NCBI GenBank assembly: GCA_018716975.1
Contig: DVJE01000003.1
Span: 84,830-148,829 of the forward strand
Source: Candidatus Gallacutalibacter stercoravium
Lineage (GTDB): Bacteria > Bacillota > Clostridia > Oscillospirales > Acutalibacteraceae
Direction: 5' to 3'
DNA: 64,000 bases
Shown here: one piece after another, positions 49,616 through 58,973 of the stretch
Numbering within the stretch: position 1 is the stretch's first letter
Layout: each line of letters starts with the position of its first letter
Notes under the pieces: model-generated
What the model saw: the letters and a program-made list of their open reading frames with translations, nothing else
Database searches by the model: none
What the model was told of the DNA's origin: nothing
Position numbers and translations under genes: made by a program

Positions 49616-51064
49616 TTATTCCCTTTGTTCCTCCTGGCCGTTGCCCGATTTTCTGCTTTGGCGCGGGCGGAAGAAACGCCGGCGCAGTGCGTGGGCATTA
49701 AACGGAATAAGGGGATATAAATAGCTCTTGCCTGAAATGGTGCGGTTACCCAACAGCAACAAAAACACCAGCACAAGCCCCCCGATAAATCCCCAAAAGT
49801 TAAACAACCAAACCGCCGTCAACAACAAAATGCGCAAAAATTTCAGCGCGTAGCCCAGCTCTAAACTTTGCTGAGAATAATTGGCAATGGCCACAAACGC
49901 CATATAAAGTAAGCACTCTCCGGTAAACCACCCAGATTCCACCGCATAATCCCCCAACACTAGGGCCGCCACCATGCTCATGGCTGTATTCAGGGCGCTG
50001 GGCGTATTTAATGAAGCCAAACGCATGCCGTCTATCGCCAGTTCCAGCAATATCAGTTGCCAAAAGATCGGCACATTGGGGGGCTCCTCCAGCAGCACAA
50101 AGCGAAAAAACTGGGGTACGAGGCTGGGGTTTTGTAGGGCCAGCAGCCATGTAGGCGTCAACACCAACGTAATGAAGGTGATGAAATAACGCGAAAGCCG
50201 CAAATAGGTGCCGGTAAAGGGCGGAAAATAGTAATCGTCGGGCTCCTCTACAATGTCAAATATGCTGGTGGGCAATATGACGGCGGAAGGGGCGTTATCC
50301 ACTAGGATGACGATGTTGCCCTCTAGCACGGCAGAAGCGGTTACATCGGGGCGTTCGCTGTATTTAAACTTGGGAAAGGGGTTGTACCATTTGTAATGAT
50401 AAATGGCCTCCACCAGGCTTTCCTGGTTCATCACCAAAGCATCCACCTGTGCTCGGCGTATCTTGTCGCTTACTTTTTGCAGCAACTGATGATCTACCCT
50501 GTCTTCCATATAGCACAGCACTACGTCGCTTTTTGAACTATCTCCCACTGAAAAAATTTTCATGCGCAGTGCGGTGTCCCTTATCCGCCGGCGGATGAGG
50601 GCAGTGTTAAACACCAGCGTTTCTACAAAACCGTCGTGGGATCCCCGCAGCGATTTATCCTTATCCGGTTCGTTGGTTTGGCGTTGGGGGTAGGTACGCA
50701 CATCCAGGCAAAGCGCCCTGTCAAAACCTTCTATCACCAACACTAAAATGCCGGAAAGCACATTGGTGCAAAGCGTATCCAAATCGCCGCTGAGATCCAC
50801 TTCAATGTAAGGCACGCGGTTTTTAGAAAAGGCATGGGCATCGGTCAAGTCTTCCGGCTGCGCTTGGTAAAAAAATTCCAGCAACTTTTCCATCACCTCG
50901 TCTTTTACCAATCCATCCACAAAAAAGATGGCCGCCGCCTTGCCGCCCACGCGTAGCGTGCGGCAAATAATATCAAAGCTTTCGTCTACTTTCAGCCTGT
51001 CTTTTAGCGCCTCTATGCGCAACGGCGCCGGTTGTTTTGTTTGCTGATTGATTTGTTCTTCCAC
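49616..51064 (-). CDS. spore membrane protein of the SpoVAF/GerA family
   Basis: A 482-residue protein of the GerA family. The hydrophilic N-terminal half has CLDVRTYPQR and DKSLRGSHDGFVETLVFNTALIRRRIRD, a pattern closer to SpoVAF than to GerAA/GerKA. The C-terminal half has about four membrane helices with IDGMRLASLNTPSALNTAMS and ELGYALKF. SpoVAF sits in the spore inner membrane and is linked to germination channels. Other spoVA or ger genes are not adjacent, which is unusual. The polar C-terminus (RPRQSRKSGNGQ) is typical. Confidence 0.82.
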   Translation of the reverse strand: MEEQINQQTKQPAPLRIEALKDRLKVDESFDIICRTLRVGGKAAAIFFVDGLVKDEVMEKLLEFFYQAQPEDLTDAHAFSKNRVPYIEVDLSGDLDTLCTNVLSGILVLVIEGFDRALCLDVRTYPQRQTNEPDKDKSLRGSHDGFVETLVFNTALIRRRIRDTALRMKIFSVGDSSKSDVVLCYMEDRVDHQLLQKVSDKIRRAQVDALVMNQESLVEAIYHYKWYNPFPKFKYSERPDVTASAVLEGNIVILVDNAPSAVILPTSIFDIVEEPDDYYFPPFTGTYLRLSRYFITFITLVLTPTWLLALQNPSLVPQFFRFVLLEEPPNVPIFWQLILLELAIDGMRLASLNTPSALNTAMSMVAALVLGDYAVESGWFTGECLLYMAFVAIANYSQQSLELGYALKFLRILLLTAVWLFNFWGFIGGLVLVFLLLLGNRTISGKSYLYPLIPFNAHALRRRFFRPRQSRKSGNGQEEQRE

Positions 51065-51185
51065 TTATTTCAGCCCTTCTGTTTCCATTTACTTTCTGAT
51101 TATCTTTTCCAAAATTTGCAGCAACATGCCGGTTGATTTATTTTGCCGGCCAAAAATAGCGCTGAATCTATTTTGCATCGGGGCA

Positions 51186-51240
51186 TTGACAAAGCAATAG
51201 GCGTCTGCTATGATGCAATTGTACTATTTATAGTAGTACA
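51186..51240 (+). promoter_or_regulatory. promoter with a 21-bp operator palindrome for the ABC operon
   Basis: TTGACA (51186-51191) and TATGAT (51209-51214) are 17 bases apart. Directly after, TGTACTA (51220-51226) and TAGTACA (51234-51240) form an inverted repeat with perfect 7-base arms around a 7-base spacer, covering the expected transcription start. A dimeric regulator (GntR/YtrA-like or similar) would be expected, but its gene is not in the operon. Confidence 0.7.
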
Positions 51241-51298
51241 GTTAGTTCGATTCATTTTTACCTGAAATGACATTTTGGTAGAAGGGAAGACAGAAACC

Positions 51299-51964
51299 AT
51301 GAAAAAGTTTTGGAAACGGATGAACCGAGGCCTAGCTTTGGCGCTGGTACTTGTCATCGGGCTTGTGATCTACATCGCCGTGGATGAGGGGAATTTTCGG
51401 CGAGAAGTTCCTCGCATTGAACAAAACCTGCAAAGCTATATGCAACAACTACCCAGTATTTATGTAACCGGCGAGGCCGACAGCGCTACCGTGCCGCAGG
51501 AGCAGATAGAGCAAAAACTAAAAGACAACGTGGCGCTTGTGCAGCCCTATTGGCTTTCTACTATTGGTTCCAGCAATGGATATCAATACAATCTAGATGC
51601 GTTGACGCAAGACATACAGCAGGTTTTGCAGGATTCCACATTGGGCAACGGGTACGTTTCGAAACTGTCTTACACTATTGTGGGATCCCCGCAGATTAGA
51701 AAGGACGGCCCCGGCCTGGCTGTGGTTGAAACAGAGTATTCCATTGTGGCGGATTATGTGGGCACCCCTCTCATCGGCGGCGTGGCCGGCACAATCTACC
51801 CTGACGGATACGGCGAAGACCTTTCGGAATCTGGCGAAGAACCCCTTAGGATGACGGTTACCGGGTATGCCAATTTTCACATGCAGCGGGTGGACGGCGA
51901 CTGGAAAATTACGCAAATTGACAACCTGGGCTACGGCGCCAACGTAACGCCCATTGCCGAATAG
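51299..51964 (+). CDS. membrane-anchored protein of unknown function
   Basis: A 221-residue protein with one N-terminal membrane helix (about 8-28) and an extracytoplasmic domain. That domain has an alternating hydrophobic pattern (YVSKLSYTIVGSPQI, LAVVETEYSIVADYVG, MTVTGYANFHMQRVDGDWKITQID), suggestive of an NTF2- or DUF-like beta fold. No family is recognised. ATG 51299 lies after GAAGGGAAGACAGAAACC; the longer frame from 51275 has no site. It is the first gene of an operon with an ABC ATPase and an ABC-2 permease, so it may be an accessory subunit. Confidence 0.7.
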   Translation: MKKFWKRMNRGLALALVLVIGLVIYIAVDEGNFRREVPRIEQNLQSYMQQLPSIYVTGEADSATVPQEQIEQKLKDNVALVQPYWLSTIGSSNGYQYNLDALTQDIQQVLQDSTLGNGYVSKLSYTIVGSPQIRKDGPGLAVVETEYSIVADYVGTPLIGGVAGTIYPDGYGEDLSESGEEPLRMTVTGYANFHMQRVDGDWKITQIDNLGYGANVTPIAE

Positions 51965-51993
51965 ATGGGGCCTATATAAAACCATAGGAAAGG

Positions 51994-52956
51994 ATGGCTA
52001 TCAGCGAGATGGAAACGGTGCTCAAAATTGAGAATCTGAATAAATCCATAGGTAAACGGCAAATTTTGCACGACATATCTTTTGAAACCTATGCCGGTGA
52101 AGTGTTCGGCTTTTTGGGGCCCAACGGAGCGGGTAAAACCACCACGATCAAAATGATTGTGGGGTTACTTGACGTAGACAGCGGCAATATTTCAGTAGAG
52201 GGCTTTGACATCGGCCGGAATTTTGAAAAGGCTATGCGCCATGTGGGCGGCATTGTAGAAAACCCGGAGCTATACAAATATCTAACCGGCATGCAAAACC
52301 TGCGGCAGTACGCCCGGATGCGCCAAGGCATCACGCAGCAGCGCATAGACGAGGTGGTTGCCCTTGTGGGGCTAAGCAACCGCATTCACGAAAAAGTAAG
52401 CAAATATTCCCTGGGTATGCGCCAGCGTTTGGGGGTGGCGCAAGCCATTATGCACCGGCCAAAGTTATTGGTGCTGGATGAACCCACCAACGGATTGGAT
52501 CCCGCCGGTATTAAGGAACTGCGCGATATTCTAAAGGAACTTGCCCACAAAGAAAAAATCAGCGTGCTGGTATCCAGCCATTTGATGTCTGAAATGGAAA
52601 TGATGTGCGACCGAGTGGGGATTATTATGGACGGCAAGCTTATTGATGTGCAAACCATCGACGAGCTGATCTCTGCCTCTTCCGATAACCGGCAAACCTA
52701 TTTATTCACCGTTGATGATGCGCCCCACGCTGCGGCGTTAATAACCGGTGTTCAGCCGGAAGATATTCGCATTTTAGACCAATCTCAGTTTGAGGTAGCC
52801 TTAGCGGCCGACAACTGTAGAGATCTCGCCGGCGATATTAACGCCAGCATTATAAACGCCGGGTTGCGCCTATATGCCTGTGCCCCGCTTGCACGCAAAA
52901 AACTGGAGGATGTATTTATCGAATTGACGGAATCGGGAGGGAAACAAATTGGCTAG
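51994..52956 (+). CDS. ABC transporter ATP-binding protein
   Basis: The ATPase (320 residues) of an ABC-2 exporter, BcrA/YxlF-like. It has Walker A GPNGAGKTT (about 43), signature YSLGMRQR, Walker B VLDEPTNGLDP and the switch His in SSHLM, followed by a C-terminal extension of about 100 residues of the kind seen in lantibiotic and bacitracin exporters. The start is uncertain: ATG 51994 is very close to AGGAAAGG and ATG 52009 is further away. It overlaps the permease gene by 8 bases. The substrate is unknown. Confidence 0.88.
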   Translation: MAISEMETVLKIENLNKSIGKRQILHDISFETYAGEVFGFLGPNGAGKTTTIKMIVGLLDVDSGNISVEGFDIGRNFEKAMRHVGGIVENPELYKYLTGMQNLRQYARMRQGITQQRIDEVVALVGLSNRIHEKVSKYSLGMRQRLGVAQAIMHRPKLLVLDEPTNGLDPAGIKELRDILKELAHKEKISVLVSSHLMSEMEMMCDRVGIIMDGKLIDVQTIDELISASSDNRQTYLFTVDDAPHAAALITGVQPEDIRILDQSQFEVALAADNCRDLAGDINASIINAGLRLYACAPLARKKLEDVFIELTESGGKQIG

Positions 52957-54367
52957 GTTCTTTCGTTTGGTAAAAAATGAATATATTAAGATAATCGGGA
53001 AGGTAAGCACTTGGATTATGCTTTGCTTGGTGGTGCTTACGGCGCTAGGGCTGTGCCTTATCTCGGTTGTGGCAAAAAACCAGATGGCAAACAGTTACAA
53101 TTACGGCGACACCTTTAACGCAGACGATATCACGCAGGAGATTCGTTACCTAGAGCAGTATCAGCCGGACGGCTACCAGGAACAAATTCAGCTAAACCAA
53201 CTGCTGCTGGAACACGAAATTGCCTATAATGATTGGCGCTATCAAGCCGCCACCGATTATATGGATGCCAACAAACAGCTAACCGAAGCGACGGCTGGGC
53301 AAAGCCATCAGCTTACCGCCGCATTAACGCAAGCGCGCAACGCCTATTTACAAGCGGTAGAAAACAACGATTGGCGCGTTTATTGCGAGGCAAAAATCGC
53401 TTATCAAAACAGCGTCAACCCACAAATGGACGCCCAAGAGCTGGCGCTGCTCAATTGGGAATATCAATATCGATTGGATGCGGATATTCCATTTGACAAC
53501 AACGACTGGAAAAGCAGCCTGGTAAGCCAAACAGCAAACCTTAAGCAAGCCGTTGCCCAAAGCGAGCAAGCCTTGGCGCAGGGGCAGCCGGTGGATCAGG
53601 CCGAGCTGGCTGAATCCCAAAACACCCTGCTTATCAACGAATACCGGCTGGCACACAACATACCGTTGGATGTCGGCACATCTTCCTCTATCTTTGTTAT
53701 GGATGCAGAGATTAACTTTTGGTCGGTATTCGGTTCTTCCTCTTCGCTGCTGTCGGTTATCAGTTTGTTAATTGTGGTAATAGCCGGCAGCTGCGTGGCC
53801 AACGAATTTTCTAACGGTACCATTAAATTTCTTTTAATTAACCCGGTGAAGCGCGGCAAAATCTTAATGTCCAAATACACCGCGGTGCTTACCTTCAGCT
53901 ACGTTATGCTGCTGCTGTTTTATATCATGAGTATGCTGTTTAGCATGCTGTTCTATGGCGTGGGCAATCTGGGGGCGCCGTATTTATATGTATCCGGCGG
54001 CGCTGTGCACAGCATTTCGGGCTTTTTATATGTAGCGTGGGTTTATCTGCTGGGCAGTGTCAACATTATCGTAATGGCCACTTTGGCCTTTGCCATTTCT
54101 TCTTTGGTGCGTTCCTCCGCCCTCGCCATCGGCGTAGGCGTCTTCTCTATGCTGGCGGGCAATACAATTACCACTTTCTTAAAAGGCGTGCTCAACCTGG
54201 ATTGGTCTCGTTATCTCATCTTTGCCAACACAGATCTCAACGCCATTATCCAGGGCACCTCTATGTACGCCAACCAAACCGTTTCTTTTGCGCTGATTGT
54301 GGTGGCGGTGCATATGGCCGTCTTTTTGCTTACCGCGTGGGATGGCTTTACCCGCCGGGAGGTTTGA
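52949..54367 (+). CDS. ABC-2 type permease with a large extracytoplasmic loop
   Basis: A 472-residue permease. One membrane helix near the N-terminus (about 14-36) is followed by a long, Gln-rich soluble region of about 200 residues (many ELA-x-x-Q, coiled-coil-like) before five or more helices in the C-terminal half, starting FWSVFGSSSSLLSVISLLIVV. The loop is probably outside the cell and suggests a dedicated substrate or immunity function. Its start overlaps the ATPase gene by 8 bases. It is the last gene of the operon. Confidence 0.85.
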   Translation: MARFFRLVKNEYIKIIGKVSTWIMLCLVVLTALGLCLISVVAKNQMANSYNYGDTFNADDITQEIRYLEQYQPDGYQEQIQLNQLLLEHEIAYNDWRYQAATDYMDANKQLTEATAGQSHQLTAALTQARNAYLQAVENNDWRVYCEAKIAYQNSVNPQMDAQELALLNWEYQYRLDADIPFDNNDWKSSLVSQTANLKQAVAQSEQALAQGQPVDQAELAESQNTLLINEYRLAHNIPLDVGTSSSIFVMDAEINFWSVFGSSSSLLSVISLLIVVIAGSCVANEFSNGTIKFLLINPVKRGKILMSKYTAVLTFSYVMLLLFYIMSMLFSMLFYGVGNLGAPYLYVSGGAVHSISGFLYVAWVYLLGSVNIIVMATLAFAISSLVRSSALAIGVGVFSMLAGNTITTFLKGVLNLDWSRYLIFANTDLNAIIQGTSMYANQTVSFALIVVAVHMAVFLLTAWDGFTRREV

Positions 54368-54461
54368 ATGTTTTCGCATGCAAAAGCGCCGTGAAAAAGA
54401 TGTGTCCTTTTGCGATTGTTAAAATCCACTTCGTATAAATAATAATAAATATTACAAAACT

Positions 54462-54490
54462 GGGGGCACTGCAAAAGCAGCGCCCCCTTA
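54462..54490 (+). terminator. probable terminator of the ABC operon
   Basis: Stem GGGGGC-A-CTGC/GCAG-C-GCCCCC (54462-54486), with a one-base mismatch and loop AAAA. Only a short T tract follows (TTACTATT), so termination may be partial. Confidence 0.6.
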
Positions 54491-54554
54491 CTATTCCTCG
54501 ATAAACAAAGCCGCTAGGCAGAACAATCCCAGCAAAATATATCCCAATTGTATT

Positions 54555-55040
54555 TTATCGCTCTTGATAAACAAAGTGTTGTACGGTGTTATCTAAATTT
54601 TGTAAAAGCATCCGCGCGTTTTCCGGGTATAAGGTTAACTCTGCTATACGCTCCAAGGGAACCCAATGAAATTCTATTTGAAACGTCCTGCCGGCAAGCT
54701 GTTCGCAAGCGAAAAACATACCGTCCCTCGGCGTTACACCATCCTCTATTTTAACGTCGTAATACAAGCAAATCTGGTGGCAAGGCTTTTCTCCCCAGGT
54801 GAAGAATATTTCACCTACCCATTTTAGCCCTTCTATCGTTATATCTGCGCCTATTTCTTCTTTAAATTCCCGCTTCAATGTTTCTTCATTCGTTTCGCCA
54901 AAGGCAACATGGCCGCCTGGAAAAGCAAAACCGCTGTCATTGGTCGGCTTTTGCAAAAGTACCTTCCCTTCTTGTATACAAATACCCGCCACACGATAAG
55001 AGAAGATAAAATCGTCTCGGTTCCACAGAATATCCGCCAA
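54555..55040 (-). CDS. Nudix hydrolase
   Basis: A 161-residue Nudix-family pyrophosphohydrolase. The Nudix box GGHVAFGETNEETLKREFKEEIG (about 41-63) is complete, with all the catalytic Glu residues. It hydrolyses a nucleoside diphosphate linked to another group; the substrate cannot be told. The start is TTG 55040 after GAGGAGGGGATTACC. It is convergent with the ABC operon and stands alone. Confidence 0.88.
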   Translation of the reverse strand: MADILWNRDDFIFSYRVAGICIQEGKVLLQKPTNDSGFAFPGGHVAFGETNEETLKREFKEEIGADITIEGLKWVGEIFFTWGEKPCHQICLYYDVKIEDGVTPRDGMFFACEQLAGRTFQIEFHWVPLERIAELTLYPENARMLLQNLDNTVQHFVYQER

Positions 55041-55141
55041 GGTAATCCCCTCCTCATTTTAAAAATGCGTAACGCCACAAATGAAACAGACTTGGCCGAA
55101 AACCGGGATTTGCACCTATCACCTGGCAGCGCCTTAAAAGA

Positions 55142-56944
55142 TTAAGCTGGCTGGGCGCCGTCCTCACGGCGGGAGGCTTTGCCGCTCCATTGGCTATAAA
55201 TGCCACCCAAACGCATCAGCTGCTCGTGGTTGCCCTGCTCTGCTATTTGACCGTTGCTAATCACATAGATACAGTCGCAATCCCGAATGGTGGATAAACG
55301 GTGCGCAATAAAAATGGCTGTGCGCCCTTTAGATATCATCTTAATAGACTGCTGTATTACCTGCTCTGTATTGGAATCTATATTGGCCGTAGCCTCGTCC
55401 AGCACCAACACAGCCGGGTCGTGGGCAATCGCCCGCGCAAAAGACAACAACTGCCGTTCGCCCGAAGAGAAGGTGCTGCCCCGCTCAGAAACCGAAGCAT
55501 CCAGCCCGCCGGGATGTTTGGAAATAAAGGTATCCGCCGCCGACAGGGTAACCGCCCGCTGGATATTTTCCCGCGACGTACCGGAATACAAATCGATGTT
55601 TTCTTCAATTGTGCCGGAAAACAGGAACACCTCTTGCAAAACCACGCACACGCCGCGGCGCAAATCCTCCAATTTCCACTGGCTTATCGGCACGTCATCA
55701 ATCAGGATTTCCCCTTTTTGTATGGGGTAAAAGCCCGATATCAGGTTAATGATGGTGGTTTTTCCCGCCCCGGTGGGACCCACAAACGCCACCTTGCTCC
55801 CTTTCGGAATGGTAAAGCTCACGTCTTTTAAAATCCAGTTTTCCCCTTCATAGGCAAACCAAACATGCCGAAACTCCACCTTGCCCAACACACGGCCGCC
55901 TTTTTCCCCTGCATGGGGATCCTCCTGGTCGCCGTCATCTAATATTTCAAACACACGGTCTGCCGAAACAGCGGCCGATTGTATGGTGTTATATTTCTCT
56001 GCCAAATCGTTGATGGGTTCAAAAAACTGCTTAATATAGGTGGTAAAGGCATATACCACGCCCAGCTCTAAAATACCGCCGGATATACCGTAATAGCCGT
56101 ACACCACCAGCAGCGCGATGGTTAGCGAGTTCACCACCTCCATCAATGGGCGCAACAGGCTGTTCATCTTAATTTGAAACAAGGTGCTGTCGTAATACTC
56201 TTTATTTAGCGACTTAAACTCGCCCAATTTATTCTTTTGGCGGTTAAACGCCTGAACGGTTTTCATCCCGTCGATATTTTCAGAAAAGAAGCCGTTAATC
56301 CGGCCGATAAGAGCCTTCATTTTAACAAAGTTTTTGCGCAGCGCCTTTTTTACCACCAGGGTGATCAGCACAATCAGCGGTATGGTAGAAAAACCCACTA
56401 GGGCCAGTTTTACATCCATTTGCAGCATCACCGCAATAATGCCCACCAGCAGCACCACGTCTTTAAACAGATTGACAATAATATCGGTGTAAAATTCGTT
56501 GATGGTTTCAATATCGTTGGTGGCCCGGGTAATAAGCCTGCCGCTGCTATACCGATCGAAAGCCGCTAAAGGCATGCGGTTAATGTGGGTAAACACCTTA
56601 ACGCGCAAAACATTCAAAATCTTCTGCCCCACTTTGTTAATAAGCCGGGTATGCATTAAAGAGCACACCGCCCCCAGCGCTATCATCACAAAATAAAGCA
56701 ACCCCATACCGGTGATGGAATACAGGCCGTGCTGCGCAATCCCGCTGGTTAGAAAATCGTCAATAATAATTTTCATAACATATGGTTTTAAAATCTCCGC
56801 CAGGTTTACCATAACGGTTAACAGAACGCACGCCAGCAATATCCATTTGTAAGGAATCAACATTTTTGCCAGCTTTAGTAGGCTATGCCTTTTCTCTAGC
56901 TTAGCCTCTTCCACAACGTTGGAGGCCTTTTTTGCAATTTTCAT
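55142..56944 (-). CDS. ABC exporter half-transporter (B subunit, consensus Walker B)
   Basis: A 600-residue fused membrane and ATPase half-transporter. The six-helix membrane domain spans about 30-330 and the ATPase about 350-585. Motifs are Walker A GPTGAGKTT, Walker B VLDEATANID with the catalytic Glu, and the switch His (AHRLS). The signature motif is FSSGERQ rather than LSGGQ. It overlaps the next half-transporter by 4 bases, and the pair resembles heterodimeric exporters such as BmrCD/YheIH. The substrate is unknown; drug, lipid or peptide is possible. Confidence 0.9.
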   Translation of the reverse strand: MKIAKKASNVVEEAKLEKRHSLLKLAKMLIPYKWILLACVLLTVMVNLAEILKPYVMKIIIDDFLTSGIAQHGLYSITGMGLLYFVMIALGAVCSLMHTRLINKVGQKILNVLRVKVFTHINRMPLAAFDRYSSGRLITRATNDIETINEFYTDIIVNLFKDVVLLVGIIAVMLQMDVKLALVGFSTIPLIVLITLVVKKALRKNFVKMKALIGRINGFFSENIDGMKTVQAFNRQKNKLGEFKSLNKEYYDSTLFQIKMNSLLRPLMEVVNSLTIALLVVYGYYGISGGILELGVVYAFTTYIKQFFEPINDLAEKYNTIQSAAVSADRVFEILDDGDQEDPHAGEKGGRVLGKVEFRHVWFAYEGENWILKDVSFTIPKGSKVAFVGPTGAGKTTIINLISGFYPIQKGEILIDDVPISQWKLEDLRRGVCVVLQEVFLFSGTIEENIDLYSGTSRENIQRAVTLSAADTFISKHPGGLDASVSERGSTFSSGERQLLSFARAIAHDPAVLVLDEATANIDSNTEQVIQQSIKMISKGRTAIFIAHRLSTIRDCDCIYVISNGQIAEQGNHEQLMRLGGIYSQWSGKASRREDGAQPA

Positions 56945-58692
56945 TCCTGTTCCTCCCCAAAAGCCTCGTTTTCTTCCTGCTTGTTCTGTTGCCGGTAAAG
57001 GTGGGCATACAAGCCGTCTAGGCGCAGCAGCTGCTCGTGCGTGCCGCGCTCGGCGATTTTGCCGTTTTCCAGATAAATAATAACATCCGCCCCTTGCAGC
57101 GCTGAAATTCGCTGAGAGATAATGATGGCTGTTTTTCCCTCCATAGTCTTTTTTAGGTTTTGCAAGATGCGTTTCTCGGTGTTGACGTCTACCGAGCTGA
57201 GCACATCGTCAAAAATAAGGATAGATGGCTTTTTAGCGATGGCCCGGGCTATGGTTACCCGCTTTTTCTGCCCGCCGGAAAGGTAACGCCCCCGTTCTCC
57301 TACGGCAGTATCGTATCCGTCAGAGAACTTGTACATATCCTTTTTCAAATCGCTGTATTCCGAAACCTCGTCTATGGTTTCTTGAGTGCAATCCTCTTGG
57401 TAAAAACGGATATTTTCCGCAATAGAGGTATTAAACAAGAATTCCTCCTGCGGCACATAACCAATGCTCTCACGTATCGCCTGGGCGGGAATATCGCAAA
57501 TATCCACCCCATCGATAAAGATGCTGCCCCGGGGGGCCGGCTGGAACTTGAGCAGCAAATTGATAAGGGTAGTTTTACCGCTGCCCGTTTCGCCCACAAC
57601 GCCCAACACCTGGCCTTGCTTTAGCTCTACCGATATGCCGTCGAGCACGTTCATCGCGTCGTTTTCATAAGCGTAAACAAGATTGCGGATGCTGATATCG
57701 CCCCGGATGCGGTGATCGTATTGTTCAAACTCTTTTTCTGGTATCTCTGATAAAGAAAAGATGTTGTTCAGCCTTTCCATAGAAGCGCGGCCCCGCTCGG
57801 TGTTGTTAATGATTCTACCCAGCGACACCACAGGCCCCATAATCATAATAATATAGTTGTTAAAGGCCACCAAATCTCCAACTGATATTTCGCCCTTCAT
57901 TACCATATTGGAGCCGAGAATAATGCTAATTAAAAAGCTAATGCCGAAAAACACCTGGATAAGCGGGTTGAGGAGCGCCGAAGTATTGTTTAAATCGATA
58001 TTGGCGTCCTTCATGGCCTCGCTTTGATTGGTAAAATCGGCAATGCTCTTGTCCTCTTGTGCAAATGCCTTAATCACCCTCATGCCCATGATCTTTTCTT
58101 GTATGCCGCCCGACATGCTGGCAAACATGGTTTGCACCTTTTTAAACTTGCGCTGTACGCGCCTGCCGATATAAATAACACAAAACACAGCAAAAGGAAT
58201 CGGCAACAACGAAAGCAGCGCCAGTTTGCCGTTCACCTCGCTGACCATTTGGCCGATGGAAAACACCAGAGTAGAACCGCCCGTTAAGATATTAGCCACC
58301 ACCATGCTGGCCGTCATGCGAACCGCGCCGATATCATTGATGGCAAGGGCCATCAGGTCGCCTGTTTTATTTTGGGTATAAAAAGAAGCGGGCATATTCT
58401 GGAACTTAATAAACAGCTCCTCCCGCAGATAATTCTCTAGGTTTCTGGCATTACCGTTGATATAAAAGCGCCATATATATCGGGTTGCAAAAGCCAACAC
58501 GGCGGCAATCACCATATATAACACCTGAGTAAAAATGTAGTTTTGATCCAGTGCGCCGCCCGGTTGGTTGAGGCCATCGATGGCATTGCCCAAAAAGACG
58601 GGAGTCCAAGACAAAATATAGGTGTTAATTATAAGAAAAATCACACCCGGTATGTACCGCCAGCCATACTTTCGCAAAAACTGCCGTATCAT
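56941..58692 (-). CDS. ABC exporter half-transporter (A subunit, degenerate Walker B)
   Basis: A half-transporter of about 583 residues. The membrane domain spans about 15-310; the ATPase has Walker A GETGSGKTT and a normal signature YLSGGQKKR. The Walker B end reads IFDDVLSSVD, that is Asp instead of the catalytic Glu. Its partner has the opposite arrangement, so one composite ATP site should be inactive or slow, as in known heterodimeric exporters. The start is ATG 58692 rather than 58698, based on AGGAGCGAATGCAA spacing. It is the first gene of the pair. Confidence 0.9.
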   Translation of the reverse strand: MIRQFLRKYGWRYIPGVIFLIINTYILSWTPVFLGNAIDGLNQPGGALDQNYIFTQVLYMVIAAVLAFATRYIWRFYINGNARNLENYLREELFIKFQNMPASFYTQNKTGDLMALAINDIGAVRMTASMVVANILTGGSTLVFSIGQMVSEVNGKLALLSLLPIPFAVFCVIYIGRRVQRKFKKVQTMFASMSGGIQEKIMGMRVIKAFAQEDKSIADFTNQSEAMKDANIDLNNTSALLNPLIQVFFGISFLISIILGSNMVMKGEISVGDLVAFNNYIIMIMGPVVSLGRIINNTERGRASMERLNNIFSLSEIPEKEFEQYDHRIRGDISIRNLVYAYENDAMNVLDGISVELKQGQVLGVVGETGSGKTTLINLLLKFQPAPRGSIFIDGVDICDIPAQAIRESIGYVPQEEFLFNTSIAENIRFYQEDCTQETIDEVSEYSDLKKDMYKFSDGYDTAVGERGRYLSGGQKKRVTIARAIAKKPSILIFDDVLSSVDVNTEKRILQNLKKTMEGKTAIIISQRISALQGADVIIYLENGKIAERGTHEQLLRLDGLYAHLYRQQNKQEENEAFGEEQE

Positions 58693-58878
58693 TTGCATTC
58701 GCTCCTATCTGTACCCAACGCATAATCTTTATTTTTATAATACACCTTTTCAAAATAAAAAAGCTTCGCATTAGATAAAATAGATAAAACATCGTGCTTT
58801 TTTTCATAGCATTTTTTCTTATCTCACGATTTCATCCCAGCGCTCCACCTCACGCTAACAAAAGTGGCAAAACCTGAA

Positions 58879-58932
58879 TTGAATACGGCCGGGGCGTGTG
58901 CTATACTGTTAAAAGAAATGCCCGCCCCGGCC
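58879..58932 (+). promoter_or_regulatory. argS promoter interleaved with an inverted repeat
   Basis: TTGAAT (58879-58884) and TATACT (58902-58907) are 17 bases apart. The spacer carries GGCCGGGGCG (58887-58896) and the region after the start carries its reverse complement CGCCCCGGCC (58923-58932), so the -10 lies in the loop of a perfect 10-bp inverted repeat. It may be an operator or incidental. Confidence 0.6.
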
Positions 58933-58973
58933 CGCTAAGCCGGCCGGAGGCTGGAATACGGAGGAAAGAACGC

